Below, in pieces: positions 10,966 to 20,400 of a DNA stretch of 41,497 bases. Origin of the DNA: Rhodospirillales bacterium (GTDB lineage Bacteria > Pseudomonadota > Alphaproteobacteria > Reyranellales > Reyranellaceae); the NCBI GenBank assembly GCA_009377525.1, contig WHTW01000060.1:1-41497 (forward strand), given 5' to 3'. Numbering within the stretch: position 1 is the first letter of the stretch; the number at the start of each line of letters is the position of its first letter. The notes beneath the pieces were generated by a model, which did no database searches, was not told the origin of the DNA, and saw only the letters and a program-made list of their open reading frames with translations. A program made the position numbers and the translations under genes.

Positions 10966-11651
10966 GGCCATCCTCCACCCACGATCAGCCTAGTCAACGC
11001 CACGACGACGAGGATGGCCAGGAGCCCATCGACGCGGTCCAGCAACCCGCCATGGCCGGGAATTAGCGTGCCGCTGTCCTTCACGCCGGCTTGGCGCTTG
11101 GCCGCCGATTCGAGGAGATCGCCGACCTGCCCGACGACGGCCAGGCCCGCCCCAATGGCGGCAAGGGTGATCGTGTGACCGAGGCCGAAGGCATAGGCCA
11201 CGGCCGAGCTGGCCACGGCGGCCCACGCCATGCCGCCGAACAGCCCCGACCAGGTCTTTCCCGGGCTGATGCGCGGCGCCAGCTTGGCGCCGCCCGTCGC
11301 CCGACCGACGACGTAGGCGCCAATGTCGGTCGCCCAGATGCAGGCCACGATCCAGAGGATCGTCTCGCGGCCGTCACCCGGCTGATGGCGCAGCCACAGG
11401 AGGGCGACGATCGCGGCCAGGGTGTAGGCAATGGCGAGAAGGCGCAGCAGCGGCCGTCCGCGCGTCAGCCCTATCCACTCCGAGATCAGCAGCGGTGCCG
11501 CCAGGGCAGCCACCAGGTCGATCCAGGGAAAGCCGAACCAGATCGCTGCCAGCAGCAGCGGGCCCAGGACGACCGCCGACAAGATACGCAGCACCAGACC
11601 ACGATGCCGCCCGAAACGCCCAACCGGGGCGTCAGCCGCCGACGCCGCCAT
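10956..11651 (-). CDS. cdsA: Phosphatidate cytidylyltransferase
   Basis: Integral membrane enzyme that turns phosphatidic acid and CTP into CDP-diacylglycerol, the precursor of all membrane phospholipids. The C-terminal signature is complete: SAAKRQAGVKDSGTLIPGHGG followed by LLDRVDGL. The ISPGKTWSG segment and about seven hydrophobic helices also fit. The ATG at 11651 gives 231 residues and overlaps the end of uppS by 20 bases. An open frame runs further upstream to 11747, but those residues are low-quality arginine/serine-rich sequence and shadow uppS. A GTG at 11663 is another possible start. Cotranslation with uppS and dxr is likely. Confidence 0.93.
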   Translation of the reverse strand: MAASAADAPVGRFGRHRGLVLRILSAVVLGPLLLAAIWFGFPWIDLVAALAAPLLISEWIGLTRGRPLLRLLAIAYTLAAIVALLWLRHQPGDGRETILWIVACIWATDIGAYVVGRATGGAKLAPRISPGKTWSGLFGGMAWAAVASSAVAYAFGLGHTITLAAIGAGLAVVGQVGDLLESAAKRQAGVKDSGTLIPGHGGLLDRVDGLLAILVVVALTRLIVGGGWPWT

Positions 11652-12372
11652 ATCGCCGTTCACGCCGACGGAACTCGGCGATCGCCTGCTCCAGGTGCTC
11701 CTTGCCGAAATCCGGCCACAGCGTGTCGACGAAGACCAGCTCGGCATAGGCGCACTGCCAGAGCAGGAAATTGCTGATGCGTTGCTCGCCGCTGGTGCGG
11801 ATCAGCAGGTCCGGGTCGGGCACGCCCGCCGTCAGCAGCTCCTGCTCGAAGCACGCCTCGTCGATGGCGTCGGCCGTGAGCTCGCCGGCGGCGACGCGGC
11901 GCGCCAGGTTCCGCGTCGCCTGCAAGATCTCGTCGCGCGCGCCATAATTGATGCAGATGTTGACGTCGATGCGGGCGTTGGCGCGGGTCATCTTCTCCGC
12001 TTCGGCGATGTCGCGCACGATGTCGGGTGCCAGGCCCGCGCGGTTGCCGATGACGCGCAAGCGCGCGCCGTTCTTGTGCAGTTCCTCGAGTTCGTTGCGC
12101 AGATAGTGGCGCAGCAGGCCCATCAGGTCGTTGACCTCGTCGGCGGGCCGCGTCCAGTTCTCGGTCGAGAAGGCGAATAGCGTCAGCACGGGAATGCCGA
12201 GCTCGCCCGCCCCGCGCACCACGCGGCGCACCGCATCGGCGCCTCGCCGGTGTCCGGCGACCCGAGGCAGCCCGCGCGCCTTGGCCCATCGCCCGTTGCC
12301 ATCCATGATGATGGCGACGTGGTGGGGACCCGGCGACGGGTCCGCAGTGGCGGGCAGCGACGCAGTCGACAT
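11632..12372 (-). CDS. uppS: Isoprenyl (undecaprenyl) diphosphate synthase
   Basis: Cis-prenyltransferase that extends farnesyl diphosphate with isopentenyl units to form the C55 carrier lipid of peptidoglycan synthesis. The 246-residue protein has the hallmark HHVAIIMDGNGRWAK with catalytic D24, then RGLPRVAGHRRGADAVR. It later shows TLFAFSTENWTRP, INYGARDEI, and near the C-terminus the DLLIRTSGEQRISNFLLWQ stretch. The ATG at 12372 shares its A/T with the frr stop (TGATG), so translation is coupled. Confidence 0.96.
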   Translation of the reverse strand: MSTASLPATADPSPGPHHVAIIMDGNGRWAKARGLPRVAGHRRGADAVRRVVRGAGELGIPVLTLFAFSTENWTRPADEVNDLMGLLRHYLRNELEELHKNGARLRVIGNRAGLAPDIVRDIAEAEKMTRANARIDVNICINYGARDEILQATRNLARRVAAGELTADAIDEACFEQELLTAGVPDPDLLIRTSGEQRISNFLLWQCAYAELVFVDTLWPDFGKEHLEQAIAEFRRRERRYGGVGG

Positions 12373-12926
12373 CAGACCGTCTTGATCTCTTTTTCCTTGT
12401 GGGCCAGCACTTCGTCGACCTGCTTGACGTACCGGTCGGTGAGCTTCTGCACCTCGTCGGACTTCTGGCGATGCTCGTCCTGCGAGATCTTGTGATCCTT
12501 CTCGGCCTTCTTGAGCGCCTCCATGCCGTCGCGCCGCACGTTGCGCACGGCGACGCGGCCCTGCTCGGCGTATTTGTGCGCGAGCTTGGCAAGCTCGGCG
12601 CGCCGTTCTGCGGTGAGCTCGGGAATCGGCACGCGGACGAGCTGTCCGTCCGGCGCCGGGTTGAGGCCGAGGCCGGCCTCGCGGATCGCCTTGGCGACCG
12701 AGACCACCAGGCCCTTGTCCCAGACATTGACCGCGAGCAGGCGCGGCTCAGGCGCACTCACCGTGCCGACCTGGTTCAGCGGCATGCGCTGACCGTAGGC
12801 GTCGACCATGACCGGGTCGAGCAGGTTCACCGAGGCGCGGCCGGTCCTGAGACCGCCCAGCTCCTTCTTGAGGGCGTCCATGGCGCCCTGCATGCGCTTC
12901 TCGAGTTCTTTGAGATCGGCCGTCAT
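12372..12926 (-). CDS. frr: Ribosome recycling factor
   Basis: Acts with EF-G to split post-termination ribosomes. The ATG at 12926 gives 184 residues, the normal size. Seen features are the [30 protein letters not shown] helix-hinge region, the domain [16 protein letters not shown] motif, and the long C-terminal helices ending in [14 protein letters not shown]. The start lies three bases from the pyrH stop, and the stop overlaps the uppS start. Confidence 0.96.
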   Translation of the reverse strand: MTADLKELEKRMQGAMDALKKELGGLRTGRASVNLLDPVMVDAYGQRMPLNQVGTVSAPEPRLLAVNVWDKGLVVSVAKAIREAGLGLNPAPDGQLVRVPIPELTAERRAELAKLAHKYAEQGRVAVRNVRRDGMEALKKAEKDHKISQDEHRQKSDEVQKLTDRYVKQVDEVLAHKEKEIKTV

Positions 12927-12928
12927 CT

Positions 12929-13654
12929 TCAGCCCTCGTCCCTGATGATGGTGAAGGTTCCCTCCCCGCGCATCGTGGCGGCGAACGCGCCGGGCTTGTG
13001 GATGTCGAACACGATGATCGGGATGCGGTTCTCGCGGGCCAGCGAGATCGCCGAGGCGTCCATGACCTGCAGGTCGCGCGACAGCACGTCCATGTAGTTG
13101 AGCGAGTCGTAGCGCTTGGCGTTCTTGTCCTTCTTGGGGTCGGACGAGTAGACGCCGTCGACCTGGGTGCCCTTCAGCATGGCATCGACGCCCATTTCGG
13201 CGGCGCGAAGGGCGGCGGCCGTATCGGTCGTGAAGAATGGATTGCCGGTGCCGGCAGCGAAGATCACCACGCGCCCCTTCTCCATGTGGCGCGCCGCGCG
13301 GCGGCGGATATACGGCTCGCACACCGTGGTCATGGGAATTGCCGACTGGACTCGGGTCTGCAGGCCGTGCCGCTCCAGCGAGCTTTGCATGGCCAGTGAA
13401 TTGATGACAGTCGCCAGCATGCCCATATAGTCGCCGCTCGCCCGGTCCATGCCCGATGCGGCAGCCGACACGCCACGGAAGATGTTGCCGCCGCCGATCA
13501 CCAGGCAGACCTGCACCCCCATCTCGTGCACGGTCTTTATCTCTTGGGCCACCATGGCGACCATGGCGGGATCGAGCCCATATTCCCGACTCCCCATGAG
13601 CCCCTCGCCCGAGAGCTTCAGCAATACGCGGCGATAGCGGGGGCTCGACGGCAT
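12929..13654 (-). CDS. pyrH: Uridylate kinase (UMP kinase)
   Basis: Phosphorylates UMP to UDP in pyrimidine nucleotide synthesis. I chose the ATG at 13654 ([21 protein letters not shown]) because GAGGC lies six bases upstream and the product, 241 residues, is of standard length. The open frame extends upstream without homology. Seen motifs are [11 protein letters not shown] (ATP loop), [32 protein letters not shown] and [12 protein letters not shown], all typical of the bacterial amino-acid-kinase-fold enzyme. It sits between tsf and frr in the conserved translation operon. Confidence 0.97.
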   Translation of the reverse strand: MPSSPRYRRVLLKLSGEGLMGSREYGLDPAMVAMVAQEIKTVHEMGVQVCLVIGGGNIFRGVSAAASGMDRASGDYMGMLATVINSLAMQSSLERHGLQTRVQSAIPMTTVCEPYIRRRAARHMEKGRVVIFAAGTGNPFFTTDTAAALRAAEMGVDAMLKGTQVDGVYSSDPKKDKNAKRYDSLNYMDVLSRDLQVMDASAISLARENRIPIIVFDIHKPGAFAATMRGEGTFTIIRDEG

Positions 13655-13688
13655 CAGCTGCCTCAGACTCCAGTTTTCTTGGGCAACG

Positions 13689-13704
13689 CGGGCCCCGGGG
13701 CCCG
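13689..13704. repeat. Perfect 16-bp GC palindrome in the tsf-pyrH gap
   Basis: CGGGCCCCGGGGCCCG is its own reverse complement and can extend by a G-U and a C-G pair as RNA. It lies in the 73-base gap between the tsf stop and the pyrH ATG. No T-run follows it on the minus strand, so it is more likely an RNA-stability or attenuation hairpin than a strong terminator. Confidence 0.6.
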
Positions 13705-13727
13705 TGCGCCAGGTGTTCGTTGTCATA

Positions 13728-14654
13728 CTACTTCTTGAGCTGGGCAGCCACCTCTGCCGCGAAATCCTCGGACTTCTTCTCGATGCCCTCGCCCAGGGCG
13801 AAGCGCAGGTAGCCGGCCAGACGGACCGGGGCACCGACCTGCTTCGCGGCGTCGTCGACCACCTTCGAGACCTTGGTCTTGCCGTCGATGATGAAGGCCT
13901 GCTCGAGCAGCACCCATTCCTGATAGGCCTTGCGGATGCCGCCCTCGACCATCTTGGCGATGATGTCGGCAGCCTTGCCGCTCTGGGCGGCCTTCTCGGT
14001 CAGCACGCCGCGCTCGCGCTCGACCTCGGCCTTGTCGAGATCGGCGATGGTCAGGGACTTGGGATTGGCCGAGGCCACATGCATGGCGAGCTGCCTGGCG
14101 AGCGCCTCGAGCTTGGCCTTGTCGCCAGTCGATTCGAGCGCCACCAGCACACCGATCTTGCCGAGATCGGACGCCACCTTGTTGTGCATGTAGCTGGCGA
14201 CGATGCCGTCGGAGACCGACAGCATGCCGGCGCGGCGCAGCGACATGTTCTCGCCGATGGTCGCGATCAGGTGCGTGAGCTCACCCTGCACGTCGCGGCC
14301 GGTGCCCGGATAGGGCGCCGCCGCGACCTTGGCCAGGTCGCCGCCATTGTCGAGCGCGATCTTCGCGGCGTCGCCGACGAACTTCTGGAACATGTCGTTG
14401 CGGCCGACGAAGTCGGTCTCGGCATTGACCTCGATGACGGCGCCGCGGGTGCCGTTGACGACCACGCCGACCAGGCCCTCGGCCGCGACTCGGCCGGCCT
14501 TCTTGGCGGCCGCCGACAGGCCCTTGGTGCGCAGCCAGTCGATCGCCTTCTCGAGATCGCCCGCGACCTCGCCCAGCGCCTTCTTGCAATCCATCATGCC
14601 CGCGCCGGTCTTCTCGCGCAGTTCCTTGACCAGGGAGGCCGTGATCTCAGCCAT
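13728..14654 (-). CDS. tsf: Elongation factor Ts
   Basis: Guanine-nucleotide exchange factor for EF-Tu. The 308-residue protein has the N-terminal UBA-like module with [21 protein letters not shown] (ATG at 14654, preceded by GGAGCGAGAC). It is followed by the core signature [20 protein letters not shown]. The C-terminal part has [19 protein letters not shown]. Gene order rpsB-tsf-pyrH-frr is conserved in bacteria. Here a 134-base palindromic repeat has been inserted between rpsB and tsf. Confidence 0.97.
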   Translation of the reverse strand: MAEITASLVKELREKTGAGMMDCKKALGEVAGDLEKAIDWLRTKGLSAAAKKAGRVAAEGLVGVVVNGTRGAVIEVNAETDFVGRNDMFQKFVGDAAKIALDNGGDLAKVAAAPYPGTGRDVQGELTHLIATIGENMSLRRAGMLSVSDGIVASYMHNKVASDLGKIGVLVALESTGDKAKLEALARQLAMHVASANPKSLTIADLDKAEVERERGVLTEKAAQSGKAADIIAKMVEGGIRKAYQEWVLLEQAFIIDGKTKVSKVVDDAAKQVGAPVRLAGYLRFALGEGIEKKSEDFAAEVAAQLKK

Positions 14655-14704
14655 GTCTCGCTCCGTATCGCGCGCTCTACGCGCCTATTGAAACAACTCG
14701 CATT

Positions 14705-14838
14705 GCTGGGGGCGCCCCTCCAGTGGCGCGTCATGGTCTTCCGGACCGCCGGCCTCCGGCCGGCATCATGATCATGAGCCGGCGAGACGCCGGCGGTCCG
14801 CATGAGAAGACGCGCCACTGGAGTGGCGCGCCCCCAGC
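14705..14838. repeat. Large palindromic repeat, family A copy 1 (rpsB-tsf gap)
   Basis: The outer arms pair GCTGGGGGCGC...CTCCAGTGGCGCGTC (left, from 14705) with GACGCGCCACTGGAG...GCGCCCCCAGC (right, to 14838). Inside each arm lies an extra hairpin: GCCGGCC-TCC-GGCCGGC (14748-14764) and GCCGGCG-AGA-CGCCGGC (14778-14794), both with perfect 7-bp stems. The core GACGCGCCACTGGAGTGGCG recurs exactly at 27111-27130. The layout resembles two inverted REP-type units (a BIME). It lies within the rpsB-tsf transcription unit and would form a strong RNA cruciform or hairpin. No ORF is present. Confidence 0.85.
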
Positions 14839-14882
14839 TAATCCTCTCCCCAGCCCGGGATCCGCGCTGGGGAGGAAAGTCC

Positions 14883-15674
14883 TTATTCGGCCGGCGAGGC
14901 CTCGGCGCCCGCTTCGCCGTCGGCGGCAGGAACCTCATCGGCCGGCGGCTCGCCGAGCTCGCCGACGTCGCCGCCGGAAGCCGCGATCTCGGCCCGGATG
15001 CCGTCGAGCACCGCACCCGACAGCAGCTCGCAGTAAAGCGACACGGCGCGGATGGCGTCATCGTTGCCCGGGATCGGATAGTCGATGCCGTCGGGATCGG
15101 AGTTGCTGTCGAGCACCGCCACGATCGGGATGCCGCGCTTGCGCGCTTCCTGGACCGCGATCGCTTCCTTGTTGGTGTCGATGATGAACAGCATGTCGGG
15201 CGTGCCGCCCATTTCCTTGATGCCGCCCAGCGAGCGTTCGAGCTTGTCGCGCTCGCGCGTCAGGTCGAGCTGCTCCTTCTTGGTGAGGCCGACGACGTCG
15301 CCCTTCAGCCGCTCGTCGAGCTCGCGCAGGCGCTTGATCGAGGCAGAGATGGTCTGCCAGTTGGTGATCATGCCGCCCAGCCAGCGGTGGTTGACGTAGT
15401 ACTGCCCGCAGCGCTTGGCCGAGTCGGCGATTCGCTCGGCGGCGGCAGCCTTGGTGCCGACGAACAGCACGCGGCCGCCGTTGGACACGACCTGGCGGAC
15501 CTGCAGCAGCGCCTGCTCCAACAGCGGGACGGTCTTGGTGAGATCGATGATATGGACCCCGTTGCGCACCCCGAACAGGTACGGCTTCATCTTGGGGTTC
15601 CAACGCCGGGTGTGGTGGCCGAAATGGACACCCGCTTCCAGCAACTGACGCATTGTAAAAGTCGGCATAGCCAT
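14883..15674 (-). CDS. rpsB: 30S ribosomal protein S2
   Basis: Structural protein of the small ribosomal subunit, needed for S1 binding. The ATG at 15674 ([21 protein letters not shown]) has GGAGAAACGGC directly upstream, which is ideal spacing. A second ATG two codons later is also possible. Length 263 residues. Typical segments are [48 protein letters not shown], and [25 protein letters not shown]. An acidic alanine-rich tail ends the protein, as is frequent in alphaproteobacteria. It heads the rpsB-tsf-pyrH-frr operon, with a promoter candidate about 130 bases upstream. Confidence 0.97.
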   Translation of the reverse strand: MAMPTFTMRQLLEAGVHFGHHTRRWNPKMKPYLFGVRNGVHIIDLTKTVPLLEQALLQVRQVVSNGGRVLFVGTKAAAAERIADSAKRCGQYYVNHRWLGGMITNWQTISASIKRLRELDERLKGDVVGLTKKEQLDLTRERDKLERSLGGIKEMGGTPDMLFIIDTNKEAIAVQEARKRGIPIVAVLDSNSDPDGIDYPIPGNDDAIRAVSLYCELLSGAVLDGIRAEIAASGGDVGELGEPPADEVPAADGEAGAEASPAE

Positions 15675-15803
15675 GCCGTTTCTCCTTTTCCGGTTGGGCC
15701 TCCGCGGGCGTCGCCCTCCTACGCCGAAGGCTTTGGAGGGCACCGGAGCGAGCGGCGGGATGTTTCCCCGTCGACCGCAAACCCGCGTGCGAAGTGGGCG
15801 TGG

Positions 15804-15832
15804 TTCTAAAGGCTTGCGCCCCGGAATGCAAG
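15804..15832 (-). promoter_or_regulatory. Candidate promoter of the rpsB operon
   Basis: On the minus strand CTTGCA (15832-15827), a 17-base spacer and TTAGAA (15809-15804) match the alphaproteobacterial sigma-70 pattern well. Transcription would start near 15797, giving a leader of about 120 bases before rpsB. That leader contains a nested stem, CCTCC...GGAGG around a GCC-GAA-GGC hairpin (15715-15739), and a GGGC-GTC-GCCC hairpin (15706-15716). A structured S2 leader is plausible, because rpsB leaders are autoregulated in other bacteria. Found by eye. Confidence 0.5.
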
Positions 15833-15856
15833 TATCAATAAAATCAATACGTTAGA

Positions 15857-15874
15857 AGCCCAAAGCCGTGGGCT
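15857..15874 (-). terminator. Hairpin at the end of the dnaE-DUF72 unit
   Basis: On the minus strand AGCCCA-CGGCTT-TGGGCT forms a 6-bp stem overlapping the DUF72 stop codon. It is followed by TCTAACGTATTGATTTTATTG, which is T-rich but lacks a clean T-run. It probably weakens read-through into the rpsB promoter region. Confidence 0.35.
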
Positions 15875-16883
15875 ACGCGACCAATTTGGCGATTTCCTCG
15901 GCCAGTTTGAGCAGCGACAGCGGGGCGCTGCCCTCTGCCTTGTTGTTGGCCGTGATCCAGACCTTCTGGCCGGCCTTGAAGGCATCGGCCGCCATGCGGG
16001 CGAGGATGCGCCGGCTTTCACCGTCCTCGTCGACCAGCCGGTCGAAAGGCTCGTAGCGCTGCTTGGCCGCCTGGTAGAGGAAGCCGCGGTGCAGGTTCCA
16101 GCGCACCACCAGCGGCCCCGGCGCATCGCCGTACAGGGCCTTGAGAGCGGCCTCCTGACGCTCGACCTCGGGCATGCGGTCATGCAGGCCGACGCAGTAG
16201 CGCACGCCGGCGGCCGCCAGCATCCTCATCAGGCGCGGAGTCAGCAGTTCGGCATTGCGCAGTTCCAAGGCGTAGATTGGCCGGTGCCGGCCCAGCTCCT
16301 GCGGCAACGCGGCGAAGAACGCCGCCAGTCGTTCGACCACTGTCGCTGCCTCTTCGACTAGGCCGCGCGGCAGCGGCGACACCTGGAAGACCAACGGCCC
16401 CGCCTTGGCGCCAAGGCCCTCAAGACAGGGCACGACGAACTCGCGGGCGGCGATGGCGGCATCGAGGAAATGCGGGTTGGGCACCCTTCCCCGCCCTTCC
16501 TCGTCACGCATCACGGCGTCACAGACCAGCGCCGGCGCCTTCACGACGAAGCTGAAGTGGCCCGGCACCTGCTGCGCGTAGCGCTGATACTGCACCGTCG
16601 TGATCGGCGCATAGAAGGTGCGGTCGAGGCTGACCGTGCGCAGCAGCGGGATCTGCGCGTAGGCCGCCAAGCCCTGCTTGCTGAGCGCGACCTGCGGATA
16701 GACGCCGTCATAGACGAGGCCGCGCCAGCCGGGAAAGAACCACGAGGAGGTGCCGAGCCTGATGTCGGGCGGCAGCATCGGCGCGCCGAGCAAGGGCGAA
16801 TCCCAGGCCGGCCTGACCTCGCCCGCCGGGGCGCGCCGGGGCGCTGGTGCGGATTGTTCGAACAGGCCGGGTTGCCGGCTCAA
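15873..16883 (-). CDS. DUF72 (YecE-like) family protein
   Basis: The 336-residue protein contains the DUF72 TIM-barrel-like domain from about residue 40: IRLGTSSWFFPGWRGLVYDG, then LDRTFYAPITTVQYQRYAQQ, GPLVFQVSPLPRGLVEE, and near the end KVWITANNKAEGSAPLSLLKL. The biochemical role of this widespread family is not established. The start is TTG at 16883, overlapping the dnaE stop as TTGA. The preceding SRQPGLFEQ segment resembles N-termini of relatives, which supports this start. It is translated just after dnaE, a neighbourhood common in alphaproteobacteria. Confidence 0.85.
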   Translation of the reverse strand: MSRQPGLFEQSAPAPRRAPAGEVRPAWDSPLLGAPMLPPDIRLGTSSWFFPGWRGLVYDGVYPQVALSKQGLAAYAQIPLLRTVSLDRTFYAPITTVQYQRYAQQVPGHFSFVVKAPALVCDAVMRDEEGRGRVPNPHFLDAAIAAREFVVPCLEGLGAKAGPLVFQVSPLPRGLVEEAATVVERLAAFFAALPQELGRHRPIYALELRNAELLTPRLMRMLAAAGVRYCVGLHDRMPEVERQEAALKALYGDAPGPLVVRWNLHRGFLYQAAKQRYEPFDRLVDEDGESRRILARMAADAFKAGQKVWITANNKAEGSAPLSLLKLAEEIAKLVA

Positions 16884-19800
16884 ATCTCCTCCACCTGCGC
16901 GATACCCGGCAGGCCGCCGATGGTGTCGCGCAGGCCCGCGGCGATCGTATAGCTGCCGGGCAAGGTCACCTCGGCCTCCGAGTCGTCGGGCATCGGCACG
17001 ACCAACGTGACGCGGCTGCGGCCACGCTTGCCTTCCAGTGCCTTGCGCAACGGCTCGAGCGCGGTGGGATCCGACAACTCGATGCGCAGGCCAGCGGCGG
17101 CGTTGGCGACCGCATCCTCGAGCTTCTCTACCGTCTGCGCCGTGAGCTTCACCTGTTCACCGTCCAGCCGGCCGTCGGCCGAGATCAGGATCGCCTGGCC
17201 GGGCTCCAGAAGATTGCGCTTGCTGCCCAAAAGCTCGCTGAACACGGTGAGCTCGAAGGCGCCGGACTGATCCGAGCACTGCACGAAGGCGAAGCGGTTG
17301 CCCTTGGCCGAGGTGCGTTCCTGGCGATCGATGACGGTGCCGGCGAGCTTGATGCGGCCGGGCACGCCGCGCGTCAGCAGCGCAGCCAAGTCGGCGGCGC
17401 GCGTCACGCGCAGGCGCTCCAGGCTGCGCTCGTAGGCCGCCAGTGGGTGCGAAGAGAGATAGAAGCCGATGGCGGCAAACTCGTTCTGCAGTCGCTCCAT
17501 CGGCGCCCAATCCGGCACCTTGGGCAGCGGCGGCCGGCGCTGGGCCGTATCGTCGCCGAACAGGCTGTTCTGGTTGCTGCCGCGCTGCTCGTGCGTGGCC
17601 TGCGAATGGCGGCTGAGCGCCTCGACCGCGCCGAAGGTCTGGGCGCGGTTCTTGTTCAGCGAATCGAAGGCGCCGGCCTTCACCAGGCTCTCCAGCAGGC
17701 GCTTGTTGATCACGCGCTGGTCGAGCCGCTCGGCGACATCGAAGGTGTCCTTGAATAGGCCCTTGGCCTGGCGCTCTTCGGCCAGCCGGTTCATGGCGTC
17801 GCGGCCGACGCCCTTGATCGCCGCCAGGGCGTAGCGCACGCCGAATTTGCCGTCGTCCGTCCGTTCGACGGCGAACTCCGCCATCGACTTGTTGACGTCG
17901 GGCGGCAGCAGCGGGATCTGCAGGCGCTCGAGCTCGCGGCGGAAATTGCCGAGCTTGTCGGCGTTGCCCATGTCGAGCGTCATCGACGCGGCGAAGAACT
18001 CGACCGGATGGTTGGCCTTCAGGTAGGCCGTCTGGTAGGCGACCAGGGCGTAGGGAGCGGAGTGGCACTTGTTGAAGCCGTAGCCCGCGAACTTCGCCAC
18101 CTTGTCGAAGATCATCGAGGCGCGTGCATCCTCGACGTTGTTCTTGGCCGCACCCTCGACGAAGCTGGTGCGCTGGGCATCCATCTCGGACTGGATCTTC
18201 TTGCCCATGGCGCGGCGCAGGAGGTCGGCGCCGCCCAGCGAATAGCCCGACAGGACCTGGGCGATCTGCATCACTTGCTCCTGGTAGACCATGATGCCGT
18301 AGGTCTCCTCCAGGATCGGCTTCAGCGAGGGGTGCAGGTAGTCCGGCTTCTCCTGGCCGTTCTTGACGCTGATGTAGGTCGGGATGTCGTCCATCGGGCC
18401 GGGGCGATAGAGCGCCACCAGCGCGATCAGGTCCTCGAAGCGGTTGGGCTTGAGCTTGGCCAGGATGTCGCGCATGCCGCTGCCTTCCATCTGGAAGACC
18501 CCGTAGGCATCGCCCTTGGCCAGCATCTTGAAGGTCGGCGCGTCGTCGAGCGGTATCTTGGCGATGTCGATCTTGCCGCGGCCGACCAGCTCGCAGGCCT
18601 TCTCGATCACGGTCAGTGTCTTCAGCCCGAGGAAGTCGAACTTGACCAGGCCGGCGGTCTCGACCCACTTCATGTTGAACTGGGTGGCGGGCAGCGACTC
18701 CTTGTTGTCGGTATCGCGATAGAGCGGCACCAGCTCGTCGAGCGGGCGATCGCCGATCACCACGCCGGCGGCGTGCGTGGAGGCGTTGCGGTACAGGCCC
18801 TCAAGCTGCAACGCCAGGTCGATCAGGCGCTTGATCTCCTCGTCTGCCGAATACTGCTCCTTCAGGAGCTGCTCGCTCTCCAGCGCCTGAGCCAGCGTCA
18901 CCGGCTTGGCCGGATTGTTGGGCACCAGCTTGCAGATGCGGTCGACCTGGCCGTAGGGCATGCCGAGCACGCGGCCGACGTCACGCAGCACCGCCCTCGC
19001 CTGCAGCTTGCCGAAGGTGATGATGGCGGCCACGCGATCGTGGCCGTATTCGTCGCGCACGTAGCGAATGACCTGGTCGCGCTTATCCTGGCAAAAGTCG
19101 ATATCGAAGTCCGGCATCGACACGCGCTCGGGATTGAGGAAGCGCTCGAAGATCAGGCCCCAGCGCAAGGGGTCGAGATCGGTGATCTTGAGCGACCAGG
19201 CGACCAGCGAGCCCGCGCCCGAGCCGCGGCCCGGCCCGACCGGGATGCTGTGGTCCTTGGCCCACTGAATGAAGTCGGCGACGATCAGGAAGTAGCCCGA
19301 GAAGCCCATCTTCTCGATCATGTCGAGCTCGTAGCTCAGGCGGTCCTGGTAGGCCTTGAACTCGATGTCGGCCGCCAGGCGACCGCTCTCCTTCAGAGCC
19401 ATCAGGCCCGTCTCGGCCATCTCCTTCAGGGCGTCCTTCTCGGCGCGGCCGCCGAGCTTGGTGTAGCGCGGCAGGATCGGCTTGCGCGCCACCGGCATGT
19501 AGGCGCAGCGGCGGGCGACCGTCAGGGTGTTGTCGCAGGCTTCGGGCAGGTCGGCGAAGGCCTCCCGCATCTGGGCGGCGGACTTGAAATAGTGCTCCGG
19601 GGTGAGCCGGCGACGATTGGGATCCTCGATATGCGCGCCCTGCTCGATGCACAGCAGCACGTCGTGCGCCTCGTACATCTCGGCCTTGGGATAATGCACG
19701 TCGTTGGTGGCGACCAACGGCAGGCCGCGCTCGTAGGCGAGATCGAGCAGCGCCGGCTCGATCCGCCGCTCGGCATCCTCGCCATGGCGCTGCAGCTCGA

Positions 19801-20326
19801 GATAGAGCCGCCCGTCGAACAACGACTGCAACCGCTCCAGCTGATGGATCGCGGCGGGCGTCTGGCCCGCCAGCAGCAGGCGGCCGAGCGCGCTGCCGGC
19901 ATAGCCGACCAGTGCCAGCAGGCCTTCGGTGTTGCCCTCCAGCTCCGACAACGGGAGCGCCGACAGCGAGCCCGTCTTGAACTCGAGATGCGCGCGGCTC
20001 ACCAGCCGCATCAGGTTGCGATAGCCCGTCTCGTTCTGGACCAGCAGCGTCAGCCAGTCGGCCGGGACGATCTTGCCCGGCGGCCCGTTGCCGGTGCCGT
20101 CCTCGCGGCGGATGCCGAGCTCACAGCCGGTGATCGGCTGGATGCCGCCCTTGGCCGCATACTGGGCGAATTCCAGGGCGCCGAACAGGTTGTTGCGATC
20201 CGTGACCCCGACGGCCGGCATCGCGTTCGCCTTGGCGAGCGACACGATGGCGTCGACCTTGTTCGCTCCCTCGGTGAGCGAATAGGCGGACCGGACTTTC
20301 AGATGGACGAAATCGGCGAGGGGCAC
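16880..20326 (-). CDS. dnaE: DNA polymerase III alpha subunit
   Basis: Catalytic subunit of the replicative polymerase. The 1148-residue length fits DnaE1. An N-terminal PHP domain starts FVHLKVRSAYSLTEGANKV and has VTDRNNLFGALEFAQYA. The palm contains GPGRGSGAGSLVAW and the catalytic PDFDIDF (aspartates at about 406 and 408). Later there are the helix-hairpin-helix region (FGVRYALAAIKGVGRDAMNRL) and a C-terminal OB fold (LAGTVIDRQERTSAKGNRFAF). Start is GTG at 20326, with a weak ribosome-binding site. The gene begins 148 bases after lolD ends, and that gap holds a palindromic repeat. Confidence 0.97.
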   Translation of the reverse strand: MPLADFVHLKVRSAYSLTEGANKVDAIVSLAKANAMPAVGVTDRNNLFGALEFAQYAAKGGIQPITGCELGIRREDGTGNGPPGKIVPADWLTLLVQNETGYRNLMRLVSRAHLEFKTGSLSALPLSELEGNTEGLLALVGYAGSALGRLLLAGQTPAAIHQLERLQSLFDGRLYLELQRHGEDAERRIEPALLDLAYERGLPLVATNDVHYPKAEMYEAHDVLLCIEQGAHIEDPNRRRLTPEHYFKSAAQMREAFADLPEACDNTLTVARRCAYMPVARKPILPRYTKLGGRAEKDALKEMAETGLMALKESGRLAADIEFKAYQDRLSYELDMIEKMGFSGYFLIVADFIQWAKDHSIPVGPGRGSGAGSLVAWSLKITDLDPLRWGLIFERFLNPERVSMPDFDIDFCQDKRDQVIRYVRDEYGHDRVAAIITFGKLQARAVLRDVGRVLGMPYGQVDRICKLVPNNPAKPVTLAQALESEQLLKEQYSADEEIKRLIDLALQLEGLYRNASTHAAGVVIGDRPLDELVPLYRDTDNKESLPATQFNMKWVETAGLVKFDFLGLKTLTVIEKACELVGRGKIDIAKIPLDDAPTFKMLAKGDAYGVFQMEGSGMRDILAKLKPNRFEDLIALVALYRPGPMDDIPTYISVKNGQEKPDYLHPSLKPILEETYGIMVYQEQVMQIAQVLSGYSLGGADLLRRAMGKKIQSEMDAQRTSFVEGAAKNNVEDARASMIFDKVAKFAGYGFNKCHSAPYALVAYQTAYLKANHPVEFFAASMTLDMGNADKLGNFRRELERLQIPLLPPDVNKSMAEFAVERTDDGKFGVRYALAAIKGVGRDAMNRLAEERQAKGLFKDTFDVAERLDQRVINKRLLESLVKAGAFDSLNKNRAQTFGAVEALSRHSQATHEQRGSNQNSLFGDDTAQRRPPLPKVPDWAPMERLQNEFAAIGFYLSSHPLAAYERSLERLRVTRAADLAALLTRGVPGRIKLAGTVIDRQERTSAKGNRFAFVQCSDQSGAFELTVFSELLGSKRNLLEPGQAILISADGRLDGEQVKLTAQTVEKLEDAVANAAAGLRIELSDPTALEPLRKALEGKRGRSRVTLVVPMPDDSEAEVTLPGSYTIAAGLRDTIGGLPGIAQVEEI

Positions 20327-20400
20327 GACGCACTATTGCGCGCTCATCTTGTGGAAAACGAGGCGAATTCCAGGACGAACGGACGCCGCGACAACACCCC

